Of a DNA stretch of 24,125 bases, positions 20,828 to 24,125 are shown one piece after another (the first letter of the stretch is position 1; every line of letters begins with the position of its first letter). Both the position numbers and the translations under genes were made by a program. Below the pieces are notes generated by a model. That model worked only from the letters and a program-made list of their open reading frames with translations, was not told the origin of the DNA and did no database searches. The stretch lies in contig CAMBZR010000056.1 of NCBI GenBank assembly GCA_945872285.1, forward strand, positions 1 through 24,125, given 5' to 3'. This stretch comes from Bordetella parapertussis (lineage in GTDB: Bacteria; Pseudomonadota; Gammaproteobacteria; Burkholderiales; Burkholderiaceae_B).

Positions 20828-22425
20828 TGCAGACATACGATTATGTCATCGTGGGTGGCGGTACTGCCGCCTGTATTTTGGCCAATCGTTTGACCGCAGA
20901 TGGCCGTCATACTGTGCTGCTGCTTGAAGCCGGCGGCGAGCCCAAAAGTATGTGGATCAATATCCCCGCCGGGTTTACTAAACTGCTGAATGATTCCGCC
21001 TATAACTGGCGCTTTGAGACGCAGCCCGAAGACAACACCTATGGTCGCAGCATTGCGATCCCGCGCGGTAAGGGCTTGGGGGGCTCGAGCTTGATTAATG
21101 GCATGATCTATGTGCATGGTCAACGTGAAGACTACGACCGCTGGGCAGACTTTGGGGCGACCGGTTGGTCATCCAAAGAGTTGATGCCTTACTTTGCCAA
21201 GCTTGAAACCTATTTGAGAGGCGAGGCGCCACGAGGCAAAAGTGGCCCGATGCACATTCACCAAGTCACTGAGCGTTATCCGTTAGTCGATGCGTTGCTC
21301 AAGGCCGCGGTGCAAGATGGCCAGCCCTTGAACGAAGACTACAACGGTGCAGGCCAAGAAGGCTTTGGTTACTATCAGGTCGAGCAAAAAAATGGCCGGC
21401 GCTGGAGCGCGTTCGATGGCTATTTGAAACCTGTGCGACACCGAAAAAACTTAACAGTGCACACGCGCGCCCACGTCACCCGCGTCAATGTCGAGGCGGG
21501 GGTCTGCACTGGTGTGACGTATCAACAAAAAGGCGAGCGCTTCACGGTGCGCGCCGCACGCGAAGTCATCTTGTCGGCTGGTGCGGTGCAGACGCCGCAG
21601 CTGCTTGAGTTGTCTGGCATCGGCGACCCTGCGCTGTTGCAGCGCTTTGAGATCCCAGTGGTGCATGCGGCTAAGCGTGTGGGTGAAAACTATATCGATC
21701 ATTACGCGACACGCATGAATTGGCGCGTTAAAAATACGCAGACGCTCAACGAGTTGGCGCAGGGCTGGCGTGTTGGCCTGGCAGTGCTGCAATATTTTGC
21801 GACACGCAAAGGGATTTTGTCGTTGGGTACGGGATTGGCGCACGGCTTTGTGAAAACACGTGCTGCGTTGCCAACACCTGATGTGCAATATTTTTTCATG
21901 CACGCTACTTACGCGAATGCTGCCATTCGTAAATTGGATAACTTTCCAGGGATGACGATGGCGGTGTCGGGGTTACGCCCAACGTCGCAAGGCAGCATTC
22001 ATATCCAGTCTAAGGACCCGCTAGTTGGGCCCGCGATTAAGCCGAACTTTTTAGCTAATACTGAAGATCAGCAGGCGCTTATTGAAGGTATGAAAATCGC
22101 CCGTCGGATTGTCGAACGCCCGGCGTTGTCACCTTACGTCGAGTCAGAAATGAGCCCAGGCGCTAGCGTGCTTACCGATGAACAGTGGTTGCATTTCGCT
22201 CGCGATAACGGTCAAACAACCTACCACCCCATTGCCACTTGTCGCATGGGGTCCGATGCCGATGCGGTCGTCGATACGCGTCTGCGCTTTAAGGGTTTGC
22301 GTGGCTTGCGGGTGGTGGATGCCTCGGTGTTCAGGGCAATGGTGTCGGGCAATACTCAGGCGGCGGTGATGATGGTGGCAGAGCGCGGCGCAGATTTGAT
22401 TCTTGAAGATGCTGCTAAGCGCTAA
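20827..22425 (+). CDS. GMC-family FAD-dependent dehydrogenase (choline dehydrogenase-like)
   Basis: A 532-residue flavoprotein of the glucose-methanol-choline family, oxidising an alcohol and probably passing electrons to quinone. The FAD motif Gly-Gly-Gly-Thr-Ala-Ala begins near residue 10. The first family signature (Gly-Lys-Gly-Leu-Gly-Gly-Ser-Ser-Leu-Ile-Asn-Gly) lies at about 80-91 and the second (Ser-Ala-Gly-Ala-Val-Gln-Thr-Pro-Gln-Leu-Leu) near 251-261. Catalytic His467 (Tyr-His-Pro-Ile-Ala-Thr-Cys-Arg-Met-Gly) and Asn509 (Ser-Gly-Asn-Thr-Gln-Ala) match the His/Asn pair of choline-type enzymes. There is no signal peptide. The product could be BetA-like, but the AroE-like partner gene argues for another substrate. 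Confidence 0.92.
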   Translation: MQTYDYVIVGGGTAACILANRLTADGRHTVLLLEAGGEPKSMWINIPAGFTKLLNDSAYNWRFETQPEDNTYGRSIAIPRGKGLGGSSLINGMIYVHGQREDYDRWADFGATGWSSKELMPYFAKLETYLRGEAPRGKSGPMHIHQVTERYPLVDALLKAAVQDGQPLNEDYNGAGQEGFGYYQVEQKNGRRWSAFDGYLKPVRHRKNLTVHTRAHVTRVNVEAGVCTGVTYQQKGERFTVRAAREVILSAGAVQTPQLLELSGIGDPALLQRFEIPVVHAAKRVGENYIDHYATRMNWRVKNTQTLNELAQGWRVGLAVLQYFATRKGILSLGTGLAHGFVKTRAALPTPDVQYFFMHATYANAAIRKLDNFPGMTMAVSGLRPTSQGSIHIQSKDPLVGPAIKPNFLANTEDQQALIEGMKIARRIVERPALSPYVESEMSPGASVLTDEQWLHFARDNGQTTYHPIATCRMGSDADAVVDTRLRFKGLRGLRVVDASVFRAMVSGNTQAAVMMVAERGADLILEDAAKR

Positions 22426-22429
22426 GACT

Positions 22430-22523
22430 GCGTGATACGAATATAAGCTGATGCTCAAAGAGTCAGCAAAGCATCAAAGCCGCGCGATTCAAATACGAAC
22501 TGATGCTGCAAAAGTCAATAGAG
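22430..22523. repeat. Imperfect 42-base direct repeat between GMC and glpD genes
   Basis: Copies at 22430-22471 and 22482-22523 match at 30 of 42 positions without gaps, centred on a shared CTGATGCT. The first copy also forms an inverted repeat, TGATGCT (22449-22455) with AGCATCA (22470-22476). There is no T-run, so a standard terminator is not evident. The region lies between two convergent genes. Confidence 0.6.
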
Positions 22524-22537
22524 TGCTCAGACCATCG

Positions 22538-24125
22538 CTACCCAGGTAATTTCAGGTAGTGCAAAGCAAGTGCTTTAAACGCTTCAATGTCCGGGTCGTG
22601 GGCGAGGATCTCATCGGTAATAATTTCGCCGACCGACTCAGCCATCGAGCCGGCAAGCTTCGCATCTAAAAATAATAAACGCGAGCGCCGCGCAAGTACG
22701 TCTTCGACTGTGCGCGCGTATTCGTGGCGCACGGCAAAGCGCACCATGGCCTCGGTGAGGCCGCCACCTAGGTGACGTTGAGCGCCGGGTAATTGAGCAA
22801 CAGCATCTGCCTCGTCACCGTAAGCTTTTAAGCCAGGTGCCTCGTACATGGGGTGATCGACCTTGCGACCCGTTTGCGCGCCTACTAGGGGTAGGCTGGC
22901 TGTGACGCAGGCGTGGCGTTCGGATAAAAGTTTGGCGTCAACGCAGTGCTTTAAAACGTCTTGTGCCATGGCGCGATAGGTGGTCCATTTTCCGCCGGTC
23001 ACTGTCACCATCTTACTTTTGCTGATCAGTACCGTGTGCTCGCGGCTAATGGCCTTGGTGTTGCCATGTTCGTCTTTTGGTGGTTTGACTAGAGGCCGCA
23101 GCCCGACCCAGATGCTTTTAATATCTGCACGCGTGGGCGCGCGCGTCAGATAGCGGGCGGATTCGCGCAAAATAAATTCAAGTTCCTCAGCATAAGGATC
23201 GGGTTCACGGCTTAAATCGTGGCGTGGGGTATCTGTGGTGCCGATAATGACCTTGCCCAACCACGGCACGGCAAAAAGCACCCGTCCGTCTGAGGTGTGT
23301 GGCACGATGATGGCATGCTCGCCGGCTAAAAATTCGCGATCCACCACCACATGTACACCCTGACTCGGGGCGACCATCGCAACACTTTTGCTCCCCGCCG
23401 CGGTGTCATCTTTTTCTCGCAGTGCATCGACCCAAACCCCAGCGGCATTGACGACGCAGTTGGCTTTAATTTGAAAGGTTTGTTGTGTGTCGTGATCTTG
23501 TGCCACTAAGCCTGTGATTTGACCATTGCTGTGCGTCAGTTCAAGTGCGCTGCAATAGTTAACCAGCAGCGCGCCCCGCTGTGCTGCGGTACGCGCTAGG
23601 GCTAGGGCCAGTCGCGCATCGTCAAACTGACCGTCCCAGTATTTGACCGAACCTTTTAAGCCCTTGGTGTGAAGATTAGGGACGTGCTTGAGCGTGTCTT
23701 TTGCACCCCAAAAGCGGGTGCGCCCTAAGCTGCGTTTGCCTGAGAGTGCGTCATACAGGATTAAACCGGCGCCGTAGAACGGGAGCTCCCAAAACTTGTA
23801 GCAAGGCAAAACAAAGGCAAGTGGTTGCGCTAAGTGTGCGGCATTATGTAATAAGGTTGTGCGTTCGTGTAACGCTTCGTAGACGAGCGAGACGTTGCCT
23901 TGAGCAAGATAACGCACACCGCCGTGTACAAGTTTGGTGGAGCGTGATGAGGTGCCTTTTGCAAAATCGGTCGCGTCAAGCAGCACAACGGAATAACCCC
24001 GCGAGGCCGCATCGAGCGCTAAGCCTAAGCCCGTGGCGCCTCCACCAATGATGGCTAGATCGTAGGTTTTATCTTCAGCCAGGCTTGCCAGTAACTGTGC
24101 GCGATCGGTGCGAAGTGGTGTTTGT
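22538..24125 (-). CDS. glpD: Aerobic glycerol-3-phosphate dehydrogenase, 5' end cut by window edge
   Basis: This flavoprotein oxidises glycerol-3-phosphate to dihydroxyacetone phosphate and reduces membrane quinone. The frame stays open to the right edge, giving 528 residues, so only a few N-terminal residues should be missing. The FAD-binding motif Ile-Ile-Gly-Gly-Gly-Ala-Thr-Gly-Leu-Gly-Leu-Ala lies close to the visible N-terminus. It is followed by Phe-Ala-Lys-Gly-Thr-Ser-Ser-Arg-Ser-Thr-Lys-Leu-Val-His-Gly-Gly-Val-Arg-Tyr-Leu, diagnostic for GlpD. The C-terminal domain has Ala-Arg-Thr-Val-Glu-Asp-Val-Leu-Ala-Arg-Arg-Ser-Arg. It is convergent with the GMC gene. Confidence 0.95.
   Translation of the reverse strand, partial: QTPLRTDRAQLLASLAEDKTYDLAIIGGGATGLGLALDAASRGYSVVLLDATDFAKGTSSRSTKLVHGGVRYLAQGNVSLVYEALHERTTLLHNAAHLAQPLAFVLPCYKFWELPFYGAGLILYDALSGKRSLGRTRFWGAKDTLKHVPNLHTKGLKGSVKYWDGQFDDARLALALARTAAQRGALLVNYCSALELTHSNGQITGLVAQDHDTQQTFQIKANCVVNAAGVWVDALREKDDTAAGSKSVAMVAPSQGVHVVVDREFLAGEHAIIVPHTSDGRVLFAVPWLGKVIIGTTDTPRHDLSREPDPYAEELEFILRESARYLTRAPTRADIKSIWVGLRPLVKPPKDEHGNTKAISREHTVLISKSKMVTVTGGKWTTYRAMAQDVLKHCVDAKLLSERHACVTASLPLVGAQTGRKVDHPMYEAPGLKAYGDEADAVAQLPGAQRHLGGGLTEAMVRFAVRHEYARTVEDVLARRSRLLFLDAKLAGSMAESVGEIITDEILAHDPDIEAFKALALHYLKLPG

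Noticed and set aside
23978..23986. Apparent GTG start inside glpD
   Set aside because: The frame continues upstream through the FAD-binding motif to the window edge, so this is an internal Val codon.

Overview
The window looks like a chromosomal segment of a betaproteobacterium, most likely Burkholderiales and probably Alcaligenaceae-like. The main basis is the block trxB (divergent) / ftsK-lolA-rarA / serS, whose order I know from that group. Support comes from the paired DUF4212 plus VC_2705-type symporter, a DUF1841 gene and tandem small c-type cytochromes. Base composition is moderately GC-rich and apparently even. I saw no rRNA, tRNA, CRISPR array, insertion sequence or prophage gene. 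The taxon is an inference, not a measurement.

Layout: (1) 1-186 holds an unrecognised open frame that runs in from the left edge. (2) 220-2891, minus strand, is an overlapping trio: MoxR-type AAA ATPase, GNAT acetyltransferase and CoxE-type VWA protein. (3) 3029-3862, plus, encodes two monoheme c-type cytochromes; the first has a Gly/Ser/Lys/Asn minisatellite ahead of its signal peptide. (4) 3890-4318, minus, is a DUF1841 gene, followed by about 300 gene-free bases with a strong hairpin. (5) 4627-6960, plus, is a two-gene sodium:solute symporter operon. (6) 6957-8568, minus, is trxB followed by an Smr-domain gene. (7) 8603-17862, plus, is one tightly packed co-directional run: ftsK, lolA, rarA, cydA and cydB (cyanide-insensitive type), a 33-residue DUF2474-like peptide gene, serS and an EamA permease. 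(8) 17899-18972 encodes an exported protein of unknown function, convergent with an exported alpha/beta hydrolase (19023-19916, minus). (9) 20033-22425, plus, couples a divergent shikimate-dehydrogenase-like gene to a GMC flavoprotein dehydrogenase. (10) glpD runs off the right edge on the minus strand.

Much of the window is respiratory: soluble cytochromes c, a quinol oxidase, and two flavoprotein dehydrogenases (GlpD, and possibly the GMC enzyme) that can deliver electrons to quinone. The ftsK-lolA-rarA-serS genes are housekeeping (chromosome segregation, lipoprotein transport, replication repair, tRNA charging), with the quinol oxidase embedded among them.

I did not find a clearly new multi-gene system. 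The parts best worth a second look are the small oxidase peptide gene, the MoxR-GNAT-CoxE overlap, the AroE-like/GMC pair, the exported unknown protein, the hairpin upstream of the symporter, and the palindromic -10 element between trxB and ftsK.
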